Source: Cristatella mucedo
Lineage: Eukaryota; Bryozoa; Phylactolaemata; Cristatellidae
NCBI GenBank assembly: GCA_009760855.2
Contig: WPIO01000003.1
Span: 1,887,001-1,951,000 of the forward strand
DNA length: 64,000 nt
Direction of reading: 5' to 3'
Part shown: positions 32,196 to 41,001 of the stretch, piece by piece
Position numbering within the stretch: position 1 is the first letter of the stretch
Layout: every line of letters begins with the position of its first letter
Notes under the pieces: generated by a model
Seen by the model: the letters and a program-made list of their open reading frames with translations, nothing else
Databases searched by the model: none
What the model was told of the DNA's origin: nothing
Position numbers and translations under genes: made by a program

Positions 32196-32330
32196 ATACG
32201 ATTCATTTGTATAGCGCTATAAGAGAGCTTAAAATCTATTCAGGCGCTTAACATATGCTACGGGGTTCGAGCCCACGACCTCGACCAGACCTTGGTCGGG
32301 GTGAGCACCTTAACCACTGAACCAAACCAA
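32196..32330 (-). mobile_element. SINE-1 copy, reverse orientation
   Basis: ATTCATTTGTATAGCGCTAT, AAGAGAGCTTAAAATCTATT, CAGGCGCTTAACATATGC, GGGTTCGAGCCCACGACCTC and TTAACCACTGAACCAAACC give the complete reverse-complement order of SINE-1. Confidence 0.88.
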
Positions 32331-33000
32331 CGTGAATTTGTTAGGCATATGGCAAGCCCTGCCTGCAATGATAAACACAGTGGAAATCGCGTCTTTTATT
32401 CGAATCGTGAGTGGCGGCTGCGCATTGATTGAAAACATGAGGTGATCTCATCATTCGTTACTATCGTGGCCGCTTCTCAACATACGTCGTTCGAAGGCGT
32501 GTCTTGATAAGTTTTAATACGCTGAACACACGTTGGGCCATGACAGTTGAACTGACGTACTCAGAATGAGTGGCACCAATTTGTGCAGTTAGTCATAGCC
32601 AGCCTCGGCTCGGCCGAACACTCTGGCAGCATGGATGCAAGATTAGGAAGCCTCCCGAGTTACTCCAATGAATGCTGAGTCCGAACCTATTTCCCTACAA
32701 AAGTTGTGAAGTTTCTGTCTCAAGAGGATTGGTTCCACGCTTGGAAAGTCTATCTATCTCGTAGAGTTTGCTTGCAAGCTATACAAGGTCGTCGATGTAG
32801 AACTTTTATTAAGGGAGATACAAGCAGCCAAGCAGAGCGTCTCCATCTCCATCCTCGTCAAGCCGAGCTCATTCAAATTCCGACTAGAATCTATCTTGTC
32901 AATTGCCCCAACTAGGATACGTCGGCATGAAGAAGTGTACCTTGCTATTAGTGTCCTCATTGCGATGAGGCCGGCTGGGTTGAATGAAGTTAGTGGTCAC
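32331..33000. other. Island sequence with weak frames
   Basis: Overlapping 68- and 69-codon frames on opposite strands at 32.7-32.96 kb; neither resembles a known family. No repeat recognised. Confidence 0.3.
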
Positions 33001-34358
33001 GTCGCGGAATCTCGGTCTCATGACGGTAACATAACTTCTGCACCTTTATCAACAGATCATCTCAGCCAGCCGTTCGCATCTCTTGCAATGCCTGCCACCT
33101 CCGACGGAGCATGAACGGTGCGATCGACCGACTGTAAGGCATTGACAACATGCTGACCCATTTTTTGCAACGCCTCGATAGGTCGAGCGAAATCAATAGC
33201 GAGTGGTCCATGAGATGTGATATGACTGCAAACTTGAATGAAAGCGGGTGGTCGAGGGCGCATCTTGCTTCTATTCTCCGCCCAGCCGCGCTACCGATCT
33301 TTTCGATGTGCTCAATGACTTCAATGGTCGTAGCGGAAGTTTCAATGTAGCGGTCACCAGAATGACGGCCGTCGCACATCTACCGGGCTTGTCCGTGCAG
33401 CTTGCTGGTTCTGTCCTTGTCCTTGTCTCAACCTGCAGCTCGTTGATCAGGCCCGCCACGATCCGCTTTTGCTTACTGGGCAGTTCGTCGCTGGGCTCGA
33501 AAGAGGCCCTAACCAATTCGATCGCGAGGGCGGAGAAGCGTCGGAGAAGGCGTCATTGCGGGCCGCAGCTGGAGGGCTAGCTGGAGCGCCGGTGCGCCTA
33601 ACGATGCCCGTACTACGTACGGTGTACAATGCGCCGTACACCGACCCTTTCGGTCGCTCTCGATTAAGGCCTGCATACCACTAGTCTCAATGCTAATATC
33701 GACCGCACCGTTGAAGTGCTGCCTGCGACAATTGGTCATCGGACGGCGGCGATTCGTCGAAATGTCAACGAGACGACTTTTGGCGAAGATTGTTGGTCAC
33801 GTGCTTCAAGTCGACGAGTCGCTTTCGCAGCCTGTCTTGACTTGGACTTGACCCGCGGTTCACAAGAGCCAGCTGCTCCTTCCTGCTCCTTCCATCAATC
33901 GTCTCGTCCAAAATAATGCAGCAATAAGCAAATTCGTCGTGGCTCCGGAGGGAAACCCCACCGATGTGCTCATTAGAAATTGTATCGCCTCAGCCGATCT
34001 AAAAAGCCGAGTTTTATTTTCAGCGATCGAGTTGGGTCGAACCTGTTTCTCAGTACCGCACTGTCATCTGATGTTATGCTCCTCCTCGTCTATCAGGTCA
34101 ATAGCCTTCTGCATCGCCTTGTTGTGCTGCCACTGCCAGCTGCCTCGATCCGCCAGAAATTGACAATCTGTGCCGCTCACTATGTGGAGATGACCTCTGA
34201 GTGGGCACCGCCAACAGTATCCACCTGCAGCTCAACCTGGGGCTGTCCATTTTTCTCGCTCCGCATATTGCAAGCGACATAGACTTGGAAGTAATTCGGA
34301 TGGCCTCTGACATTAAGATGGCCGTAGTGGAGAAAAGGAGAAGGGTGGCTAGCAGCAA
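33001..34358 (-). pseudogene. Decayed unknown gene or genes, frame-broken, minus strand
   Basis: Protein-like sequence on the minus strand switches among frames through this 1.3-kb stretch. The start-side frame at 34358 opens with a hydrophobic, signal-like MLLATLLLFSTTAILMSEA. The last frame, ending near 33057, contains IEALQKMGQHVVNALQSVDR. Between them are helix-rich, charged segments such as KQKRIVAGLINELQVETRTR. Several frameshifts and stops separate these parts, so it cannot encode an intact product. Family not recognised. I describe the parts only and do not reconstruct them. Confidence 0.35.
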
Positions 34359-34489
34359 CGCTTAGAAACAGATCAACTTATCGTCGGTCAAGTGCGAGAA
34401 TGTGCGTATATTATAAATCTTCGTATAGGAGTAGCGAGGAGGGGGATCACTAGGTAAGGCGGTTGCTTTTCATGACCTCGGCATTGAGG

Positions 34490-34610
34490 TCGTGGGGACC
34501 AAGGTCTGACTGAGGTCGTGGGCTCGAGCCCCGAGGCATCTGTGAAGCGCCTGAATAGAGATTAAGTTCTCTTGGGGTGCTATATAAATGAATTATATTT
34601 TTATTTTTTT
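34490..34610 (+). mobile_element. SINE-1 copy, 5' eroded
   Basis: CCAAGGTCTGACTGAGGTCG, GGGCTCGAGCCCCGAGGC, GCGCCTGAATAGAGATTAAG and TTCTCTTGGGGTGCTATAT, with an AT- and T-rich tail. The A-box end is replaced by GGTAAGGCGGTTGCTTT-like sequence. Confidence 0.85.
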
Positions 34611-34612
34611 AT

Positions 34613-34730
34613 ATTTCGAATCCTTCGGTGGGCGATCCTTTATCGCCACTGCAAGCAGTGGTGATAGCCGTAAAGGCTCTTCCGTCGCTATACAAAAAGA
34701 GGCTGTTAAATCAGCTAGTATTTTGTTTTT
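34613..34730 (+). mobile_element. SINE-2 3' part
   Basis: TCGAATCCTTCGGTGGGCG, CACTGCAAGCAGTGGTGATA, GCTCTTCCGTCGCTATACA and GAGGCTGTTAAATCAGCTAG match the SINE-2 body and tail. It begins directly after SINE-1, so the two are joined or nested. Confidence 0.85.
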
Positions 34731-34740
34731 TACTCGAATG

Positions 34741-35062
34741 CTTAGAGAGGTGGTCCAGCGCGCCACCAGGACGCACGCCTACCGCTGCAGGTCTGGCTCT
34801 GATCCTCATCGAAGGCCAAATAGCCCTTCGCAGGTGGCCGCCAGGTAGGGCCTGCCAGGCTCAGGCTCTGGAGGCGTCGCTCGGGGCATTCGACTCGCAG
34901 CTTCGAGCTGTCTCTCTCGATAGAAACTCAACGATTCTTTTCTCAGATGAGGCTAAAAAGGAAGCACCTCTTATATTTTGCGTGTACGCTCAGGGTCAGG
35001 TTTTATGCGGTTACCATCGTTCTTTAAGCGATATTAATATTTTAGAGTTTTTGAAATGGTAA
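34741..35062 (+). CDS. Unknown gene, 3' part, 5' end cut by SINE insertions
   Basis: The frame continues to TAA at 35060-35062. The useful part begins after the SINE-2, and the ATG at 34628 lies inside that SINE and is not ancestral. Segments such as LALILIEGQIALRRW and STILFSDEAKKEAPLIFCVY look like a folded, mixed alpha/beta protein. The next plus-strand ATG (35056-35058) overlaps the end of this frame by seven bases, a compact arrangement typical of viruses or prokaryotes, not of this host. Family not recognised. Confidence 0.45.
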
Positions 35063-35502
35063 AATTGTTTTGGATAGTCTACACAAGTGGTCCCCAACCT
35101 TTCTAATACCGTGACTCTTTAGTGCAGTTCCTCAGCGTGTGGAGACCCCCAACCATAAAATTAACCCAGTTAATTAACGAAACCCGGCCAATAATATGGT
35201 CTTAGGCGACCTCTGTGAAAGGGTCATTCGACCGCCAACGGGGTCGCGACTCACAGGCTGAGAGAACCGCTGGTCTTATCGAGCGTCGCAAGTGGCACAT
35301 TTTTGGCGCGAAACTTCACGGTTATTCAAGATGGTGTGCATAGTAATTTTTAAAAGAAACTTTCGAACTTCTGACTGAAGCTTTACGCTATCCGACGATA
35401 CAAATATTTTCTAAAGGATCTAAAGAGCCTCGGTCTGGGCCGCACGCTCTCGTCGCACTACTTCAGGCATCCGCGCCAGAGATACGCTACCGAATTTTTT
35501 AG
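35056..35502 (+). pseudogene. Unknown gene with a signal-like start, split by a SPIN-like element and a later frame break
   Basis: An ATG at 35056 starts a hydrophobic stretch interrupted after about nine codons by a hAT element (35084-35272). Beyond the element the frame resumes and stays open to a TAA near 35347. A protein-like frame shifted in phase then runs to TAG at 35500-35502, and that TAG overlaps the first base pairs of a 23-bp hairpin arm. Both breaks make the copy non-functional. The hydrophobic start suggests a secreted or membrane protein. Family not recognised. Confidence 0.4.
35084..35272 (-). mobile_element. SPIN-like hAT non-autonomous element (about 189 bp)
   Basis: Both ends and much of the body resemble the SPIN/OC1 group of hAT MITEs. 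Read on the minus strand it begins CAGCGGTTCTCTCAGCCTGT, then GAGTCGCGACCCC, GGTCGAATGACCCTTTCACA and GGTCGCCTAAGACCAT. It closes with AATTTTATGGTTGGGGGTCT, GAGGAACTGCACTAAAG and TATTAGAAAGGTTGGGGACC. Flanks GTCTACAC (35077-35084) and GTCTTATC (35273-35280) could be a diverged 8-bp target-site duplication. SPIN elements are known for horizontal transfer among tetrapods and some invertebrates. Confidence 0.82.
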
Positions 35503-35551
35503 CTGCGGTTACGTACGACTGCCTAGACGGCAGTCGTACGTAACCGCAGCT
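35501..35551. repeat. Perfect 23-bp inverted repeat between convergent frames
   Basis: Positions 35501-35523 (AGCTGCGGTTACGTACGACT then GCC) pair perfectly with 35529-35551 around a 5-base loop. The plus-strand frame on its left ends in TAG at 35500-35502. The minus-strand frame on its right ends in TAA at 35559-35557, followed at once by AATAAA (minus strand, 35556-35551). It therefore sits at the 3' ends of two convergent frames. Confidence 0.95.
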
Positions 35552-35556
35552 TTATT

Positions 35557-35845
35557 TTACGATCGGAAGTGCCTGAGGAAGCTCCGCTGCACCGCGAGAC
35601 TCTGCGGGCCGAGCTCGAGATCACGCGAAGCGATGACGCTCTGCCCGAAGTCGTCTTCAAACCTGCTGAGATGGTAGCCCAGTAACAGTCGCTTCCAGAG
35701 GTCTGCGCCGGAGAAGAGAGGGCTGCCATGCTTGAACAGGGCAAGTTGTCCCGGTCCCTGCCCACCGACCACTTCGGCACGCACGGCCACTCCTTTCGGA
35801 CCGGCCTCGGAGTGTAGTTGAAGGCCTAAAATATACCACAGCTTT
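35557..35845 (-). CDS. Unknown gene, about 95 codons, ending at a hairpin
   Basis: A minus-strand frame is open from about 35845 to TAA at 35559-35557 without an ATG. Its sequence (GVAVRAEVVGGQGPGQLALF, LWKRLLLGYHLSRFEDDFGQ and a basic end RSFLRHFRS) is strongly protein-like. AATAAA overlaps the region just after the stop and is followed by a 23-bp hairpin. The lack of a start codon suggests loss of the 5' part. Family not recognised. Confidence 0.45.
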
Positions 35846-35847
35846 AT

Positions 35848-35880
35848 TTACGTAACCGTATTTTAGATGCGGTTACGTAA
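35848..35880. repeat. Perfect 11-bp inverted repeat
   Basis: TTACGTAACCG at 35848-35858 pairs with 35870-35880 around an 11-base loop. The arm shares the GTAACCG core and a neighbouring CAGCTTTATT with the 35501-35551 hairpin, so the two are probably related. CCACAGCT lies on both outer sides (35837-35844 and 35881-35888). Confidence 0.85.
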
Positions 35881-35884
35881 CCAC

Positions 35885-35913
35885 AGCTGAGCACCGTCTC
35901 GCGGTGCTCAGCT
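35885..35913. repeat. Perfect 12-bp inverted repeat
   Basis: AGCTGAGCACCG at 35885-35896 pairs with 35902-35913 around TCTCG. It directly follows the 35848-35880 hairpin. Confidence 0.9.
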
Positions 35914-36631
35914 TCGCACTCTGCGTGTACAGCACTCTTGTTAGATGGCATCTGAAAAAAAGACGTCATGGCGGCGACTTTCGCTGCAGATATTCAGACT
36001 TACCCACAATGGAGCGCAACGGTTTTTTTTTAAGGAGACTTACTATTGAGCCTTTTCGAGGCCGCCGCCGCCGCTGCCGCCCCCCCCCGCTGCACTCACA
36101 AGTCCGGCAGCCAGCGCGGCACGATTCTAGGGAGGCGGTGAAACTAGAACCGAGCACGTGCGAGAGCTCTGCTTGAGTTACGCAGAGCCGCCGCTACTCG
36201 GGCTATTGCTCTGACGTGCCAAAATGCGGCTCGTAGAGGAAGCTCAAAGCACAGCAGCAGATTGGCGCGTAAAGCTGATCCACTGGCCGGTCCAAACCGC
36301 CGTCACCTTAGTAAACTGAGATTCCATTCGAAACGGGTCGGACGAAGACAAGAGTTGTGCTGGCTCAAACCAGCCTAATCTCTGCCACTGTAATAGTCAC
36401 TCGTTCTGAAGCTAAAAGCGTCAGCACCAAAAGTGAGGAAGTGTCACGAAATAGTGCAACTTCAAATCTTCTGGCATAAAATCTGTAATTCTCATAAAAA
36501 GGGCGTTGTTTCGGGAGAGGATGATACAGCAACATGCAACATTGGAAATACGACGTTAACACTGATACGAAGGAGATTAAGCAAGCTCTCAACTAATTCA
36601 TCAATCGTAAACGATGACGCTAACTGAGAGA
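35914..36631. other. Island sequence with overlapping frames
   Basis: Frames on both strands at 35.9-36.2 kb include an Arg/Lys-rich minus-strand segment (GGRQRRRRPRKGS) that looks like a nucleic-acid-binding or nuclear-localisation patch. The frame cannot be fixed. Beyond 36.2 kb nothing is recognised. Confidence 0.3.
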
Positions 36632-36850
36632 GCTGGCGCTCATGATTCCTTTATGTGCTTATGCGTGCTGACACTATTGCATGCTGCCACTAACCACACT
36701 TGCATGCTGACCCTGTGCATGTCACCCCTAAACATTTATTCTTTTTGTTTATCGACCATGCTACGACTCACCATTCGATTGTGTTTCCTTTTCAGCAAAT
36801 ATAAAGCGCCTAGAAAAAGATTGAGTTCTCTGAGGGCGCTTTATCAAGTG

Positions 36851-36882
<32 letters not shown>
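36632..36882 (+). mobile_element. LINE-B 3' UTR and tail
   Basis: TGTGCTTATGCGTGCTGACA, CATGCTGCCACTAACCACAC, AAAGCGCCTAGAAAAAGATT, GAGTTCTCTGAGGGCGCTTT and a run of ATT units. It matches the end of the copy at 53.8-55.0 kb and has no coding part. Confidence 0.9.
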
Positions 36883-36883
<1 letters not shown>

Positions 36884-37084
36884 TGTCAATTACTTTCCTG
36901 GACTCGGCCGACAGATTAACTCCTGTTTCAGAGTGCGGCAGGGCGCAACGTTCGTTCTCTACATGCTGATGACGTCGGAGCCGCTGGAGAGCGTTAGCGC
37001 AGCTTTGATGCGCAGTAGAGCATGACCGAATCGCGGCTCCGATCGTGCTGCCATCGCAAAAATGCATAAGACTGCAACGTCGCT

Positions 37085-37240
37085 CGTTTAGCCCAGTGGT
37101 CAAGGGGCTCGCTCTTAACGACCAAGGTAAAGGTGAATATATTTGATAACCCGAGGTCGTGGGTTCAAGCCCCGTTGGCATATGGGAAGCGCCTGAATAG
37201 AGAGTTAGGGCGCTATACTGATGAATTATGTATATTTATA
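37085..37240 (+). mobile_element. SINE-1 copy with small insertion
   Basis: GTTTAGCCCAGTGGTCAAGG (A-box-like), CGACCAAGG, then an insertion around GTGAATATATTTGATAACC, then GGTCGTGGGTTCAAGCCCCG (B-box-like) and GCGCCTGAATAGAGAGTTAG. The tail is AT-rich. Confidence 0.85.
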
Positions 37241-37818
37241 TATGTATAACGTGCCGTTCTATCAAAGCCTACTCGTTCGTCCGCTAGAGCAGCCAGGCCA
37301 AAGTTCAAGAAGAACTTCCCGGCGTGTAAGTAGGCCACTCTGTGAGCAAGAGCGGAGCGTATGCACTCAATCTTTGAAGTGAAAGCTCGGCAAACAGCCG
37401 AGCGGAGTGCGGGCGCCTGGCTGGTCTGCTTGAATGGCGTGGTTATCCCTCTTGCATCCCCTCATTCTGCAGTCCGTCCGTCCGTCCCACGCCCGTCCTA
37501 AATAAGCCGCCGTCTTTCTGAAGAAAAAATAATCACTGAGAGACACCAAATAATTCCTTAAAATCTTGTTAAACTTTCGATATGACTTGTGCTGGTACTC
37601 TTGGATTACTGCAGCAACAAATAAACATGCCATTCGCTACCCTACCCAAACCAGGTTCTGGAAAGCGGGTCCCGAACATACGCAAAAATATGGGAAACAT
37701 TCTCAGTCAAGTAAATTTGCTTCTAAAATTTTATACGGCCCAATTCTAGTACTGGACAGAAATGCCAAGTCCAATGTGTGAGTGAGGTTCAGCAGAGCCG
37801 CGGATCCCCTTAATAAAT
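37241..37818. other. Island sequence with weak frames
   Basis: Frames of 71-88 codons on both strands lack matches. CCGTCCGTCCGTCC-like repeats occur at 37.47-37.50 kb. Confidence 0.3.
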
Positions 37819-38145
37819 GTGATTTTTTTTACAAGCGAAGAAGGGAGTTTCTATTTCAAAACCACAGTTAAGTGGAAAAAGACTAAAGATTTGAGAAATG
37901 TAATGAAGTCTTTTTCTCCTTATCTTTCCGCAAGCGCTCGCCCGAGCGCAGTAGCTAGTAGGTGCGCCACGCATCAAGGCAGAAGCATTGAACCAGTCAG
38001 TAAACAGCGCGTCGCTACCAAAGCTACGCGAATCCGATTGAGGTCCGTAAAAATTGCCCTATTTTTTCACCGTATGACAATGAGTGGTATTGTAATGTGG
38101 GTCGGCGTTGCGCTTTTGTTTTTAATGTTTTTAATTTTGGGTTAA
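37819..38145 (+). CDS. Unknown gene with C-terminal membrane segment, stop inside a hairpin
   Basis: A frame of up to 108 codons. The first codon of the open stretch is GTG; the first in-frame ATG lies about 30 codons in. The middle is basic and Ser/Arg-rich. The end is a hydrophobic segment (SGIVMWVGVALLFLMFLILG) of a length that can span a membrane once, giving a tail-anchored layout. TAA at 38143-38145 lies inside the left arm of a 15-bp hairpin. Family not recognised. Confidence 0.4.
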   Translation: MIFFTSEEGSFYFKTTVKWKKTKDLRNVMKSFSPYLSASARPSAVASRCATHQGRSIEPVSKQRVATKATRIRLRSVKIALFFHRMTMSGIVMWVGVALLFLMFLILG

Positions 38146-38171
38146 CCCGGTGAGAGCCGGGTTAACCCAAA
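38136..38171. repeat. Perfect 15-bp inverted repeat holding a stop codon
   Basis: TTTGGGTTAACCCGG at 38136-38150 pairs with 38157-38171 around TGAGAG. The GTTAAC core supplies the TAA that ends the frame on its left. Mixed open frames follow to about 38.52 kb on its right. Confidence 0.95.
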
Positions 38172-39690
38172 GCAGCCGGCAGGCGCTCCTCCAACGATTG
38201 GTCAACCGTGGTTCCACCGCTTCCGGTTCGACCTGCTGCAGTGTACCCTGGTTACTCAGAGACGTACTTGCCGATTCGTGCTCTGTGATGTACGCGAATG
38301 GAATGCCTCGGTCAACCTGCCTGAATTAGAATCTGATCGACCAGGTAGGAGCGCTCGGCGACACTTGATGTCCTCCTTGTCCGCCGGTCTCGTCTGCCCA
38401 ACGTGCTCGGCTGGCCGCGCTGGTCGGGAAGACGAATTGGCGGTTCGTGGCTTGTCGTTTCCGTCGCTTTTCTGTGCTGGCAGTCGGATTGTATATGTTC
38501 AGGAATTGAAGTTATCGATGTAGTCAAATAAAATCCAGCGAGCGTGAAGCCGCGCGTGCGTATCACCCACACGGGCATGCCCCTCTGACAACTCGCCCGA
38601 GAGCGTCTCAGCGTTCCTAGTTCTGTATTCTGAACCGACCGACCTCGCTATCACGTACAGCCAGCGTATACTTTTGGTCGTGTTGGGTACTGGTTAACAA
38701 ATGCGTGCTTGGAAGTTCCTGCTTTTCCAGCTACAGCAAACTCCTCAATGCGCCGGTGCTCAACCACCGTTCGTCCTTTTGCTGGTTCGTCGTGGTTACC
38801 GACACAATCTTCAGGACATCGATTTTCTGTAATTCAAAATGAAGTCAATGACGTGCTGCTCGCCTGCTCCACTTAAAGATCATTTTGGAGTCTTAATCCC
38901 ATTCGCGAGGGGACGTTTATCAACATCCATTCGGGCGGCGAACTCATGTCGTGGCTATATGGTATCTAGACTTCCAAACTAATCTCCAGGTCCATCTGAA
39001 AACTATAATTTCTCAACAAAGGCTATGGATCAGCTAGATGCACCAGTCTGCCACCAGATGAAAAACCGACTGTGCTCGCCTACTGTCTCAAACTGCCGAC
39101 GAAGGCTGTGTAGTGTTAACAGTATTGTAGGATCTGTACCTATTCTGTCGCTACAGGCCGACTCAATGGCGACTTATTCAGAGCTCTTTCAATGCCGATT
39201 TGGCGTATCCGGACTTGGCAGCAAACCAAAATTATGCCAAATGGAGAGAGTGTAACATATTTCCAAGGAAGCAAAACAAGCCACCACCTAGAAATGCTAG
39301 CTGCCGATTAATTGTACGACAGCATTTTTTCTGTTCATGCTGCTTATTCATTCTTTTACTGGACAGCGTCCTGACGGGTCTTATCTTGTTTGAGGGTTCG
39401 ATGAAAAATATACGTGTTTCTAAAATCTGGTTTAATAACCAGCTGTTCTAGCAATTGCCCATTAGTTAGCAGAGCAGTTGGAATGCGATATTTCCATCAT
39501 ATATCTGACTGCTAAGAGTTCTCAGAAGCAGAAAGTAGAAAATGGAGACCCGATTAGGTACTGCTGCTTATAATACACTAGGAAAACATGTGACGTTGTG
39601 CTGAGACTAGTTGCATGACTATATCTCCAAGGTAGTGAAAGATGGAAAATAGAGAGGGAATTATTATAGAGAGAGAAAGAGCAAGAGAGG

Positions 39691-39694
<4 letters not shown>
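38172..39694. other. Right flank of the island
   Basis: Protein-like frames continue weakly to about 38.52 kb on both strands; beyond that only unremarkable sequence is seen. No host exon or known repeat recognised. Confidence 0.35.

Positions 39695-39774
<80 letters not shown>
39695..39774. repeat. GA microsatellite
   Basis: About 40 AG units, preceded by a degenerate purine-rich lead-in. Confidence 0.97.
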
Positions 39775-39775
<1 letters not shown>

Positions 39776-40261
39776 AAGCAGTGAGCAATTGTAATTGCAG
39801 GTTAGTAATTGCTTATAGTCAACTGCTGGGAAGTTGCCACCTATCTATTTCTCGGCCAACTAAATATAGTTCCACAGCATTCATCTAGCCATATATAGGC
39901 AATCATGTTGGCCGTTCTCAATCCAGTGGGTGCAGGAACACTGGAAAGTCGTGTATGGTGGCATGGATTGGTCTGGTCATGTGGATGTTTCGACAAGCTG
40001 AATGTGATCAAAAAGTTGCACGAATGGTCAGACTGTGATCACTTAACCAACGCCCGAACTCTCAGTGTACAATGGGTTACATGCGAGGTCAGTAGCTGGC
40101 CACGGCAGTGGCAGCAATGGAGTCACATCTGCTCGGTGCTCCCTTACTTCAAAGCAGGCTGTGTCTGGTGCTGCTCTAGGAAGTCGACCCAGCTGCTTGC
40201 TGTGCTCAAACTGTGCTCAAAGCTGTACTCAAAGCCTGAAGCACAGCTGACTGAAGATTGC
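39775..40261. other. Unassigned sequence
   Basis: Part of a 157-codon plus-strand frame (39905-40378) with CTGTGCTCAAA-type internal repetition and no match to a known family. Not called a gene. Confidence 0.3.
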
Positions 40262-40387
40262 ACGCTTTTGTCTTTTGTGCCGACTAACCATCGAATATCG
40301 CATAGCTGGTTTTTAGCCAATATAATTCAGGAACCACAACTAATAAATGTCTCGGCAGTGGTAATAACGCTCATCTAGATGCAGCCG
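40262..40387. repeat. Dispersed repeat shared with 24942-25060
   Basis: Contains AATTCAGGAACCACAACTAA, TAAATGTCTCGGCAGTGG and AGATGCAGCC, the block that recurs near 25.0 kb. Confidence 0.55.
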
Positions 40388-40514
40388 TTTCAACTGCAAC
40401 GGGAGGTAATTTAGTGAGCTTTTGTGTCTTATGTATGTTATCGATGCTTGTCTTCTGTGCAGCACCCGAGCTTTTAAACATGGAGATCTTTGGTCTCTGG
40501 GTTTTTGCTCAGAG

Positions 40515-40668
40515 GCAAGAAGCATGCTGTTCACGACCCAGGTCACATAGGTTCGAGTCCTGCAGTGGGTGATCCTTTATTGCTCACTGCAAGTGGTGGT
40601 GGTAGCCCGTGAAAGCTCTTTTGCTGCTACATTAACGAGGCTTTTAAATCAGCTAAATTTATTTTTTA
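40515..40668 (+). mobile_element. SINE-2 copy, near full length
   Basis: CACATAGGTTCGAGTCCTGC (B-box-like), GTGGGTGATCCTTTATTGCT, CACTGCAAGTGGTGGTGGTA, GCTCTTTTGCTGCTACATTA and GAGGCTTTTAAATCAGCTAA. The A-box end is weaker. Confidence 0.85.
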
Positions 40669-41001
40669 TGTAAAGCTTACTTCTTGTACGAGGCACAGTT
40701 ATTCCACAAAGCTCCATTTATGAAAGCTAGAAAACGATTAAAGCTCCACATGCCCTCCCGAGCTAGTGCGTGTGTCGGTGAGATTATGCTGATTTTTAGA
40801 TACACTCACCCCAGCATTTGCCTTTTGAGGGAGGCGGTATCACCATGTGACATGCCGTTGTCAGCGAATGCACCCCACAATAGCCGATTAGCGTAGCCGA
40901 GCTCGGGCAAGCTTGCCTGCTCCTGCCTTCAATCAGCCGCCGACTGCTGCATTAGTGGTTCGTCTGCTTGCTTGGGAGTGTCTTTTGAAGGCCCGCTCAC
41001 T

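Larger units (their letters stand above)
24606..38600. other. Island of unassigned, densely packed coding-like frames: candidate decayed viral integration
   Basis: Between NFU1 and the repeats near 39 kb, short frames of coding-like composition occur on both strands at high density, some abutting or overlapping, with no recognised host exon. Four or more perfect hairpins (arms 11-23 bp) lie among them at 32.1, 35.5, 35.85-35.91 and 38.1 kb. Two have stop codons of adjacent frames at or within an arm. This arrangement is known from large eukaryotic DNA viruses, where hairpins mark transcript ends. Multiple SINE-1 copies, one LINE-B tail, a SINE-2 and a SPIN-like element interrupt it, and frames are broken, so it would be old. 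No hallmark gene (polymerase, capsid, terminase) was recognised, so the viral reading is inference. Support is better for 30.8-38.2 kb than for the left part. Confidence 0.4.

Noticed and set aside
39905-40378. 157-codon plus-strand frame
   Set aside because: Overlaps a dispersed repeat, has internal repetition and no recognised domain.
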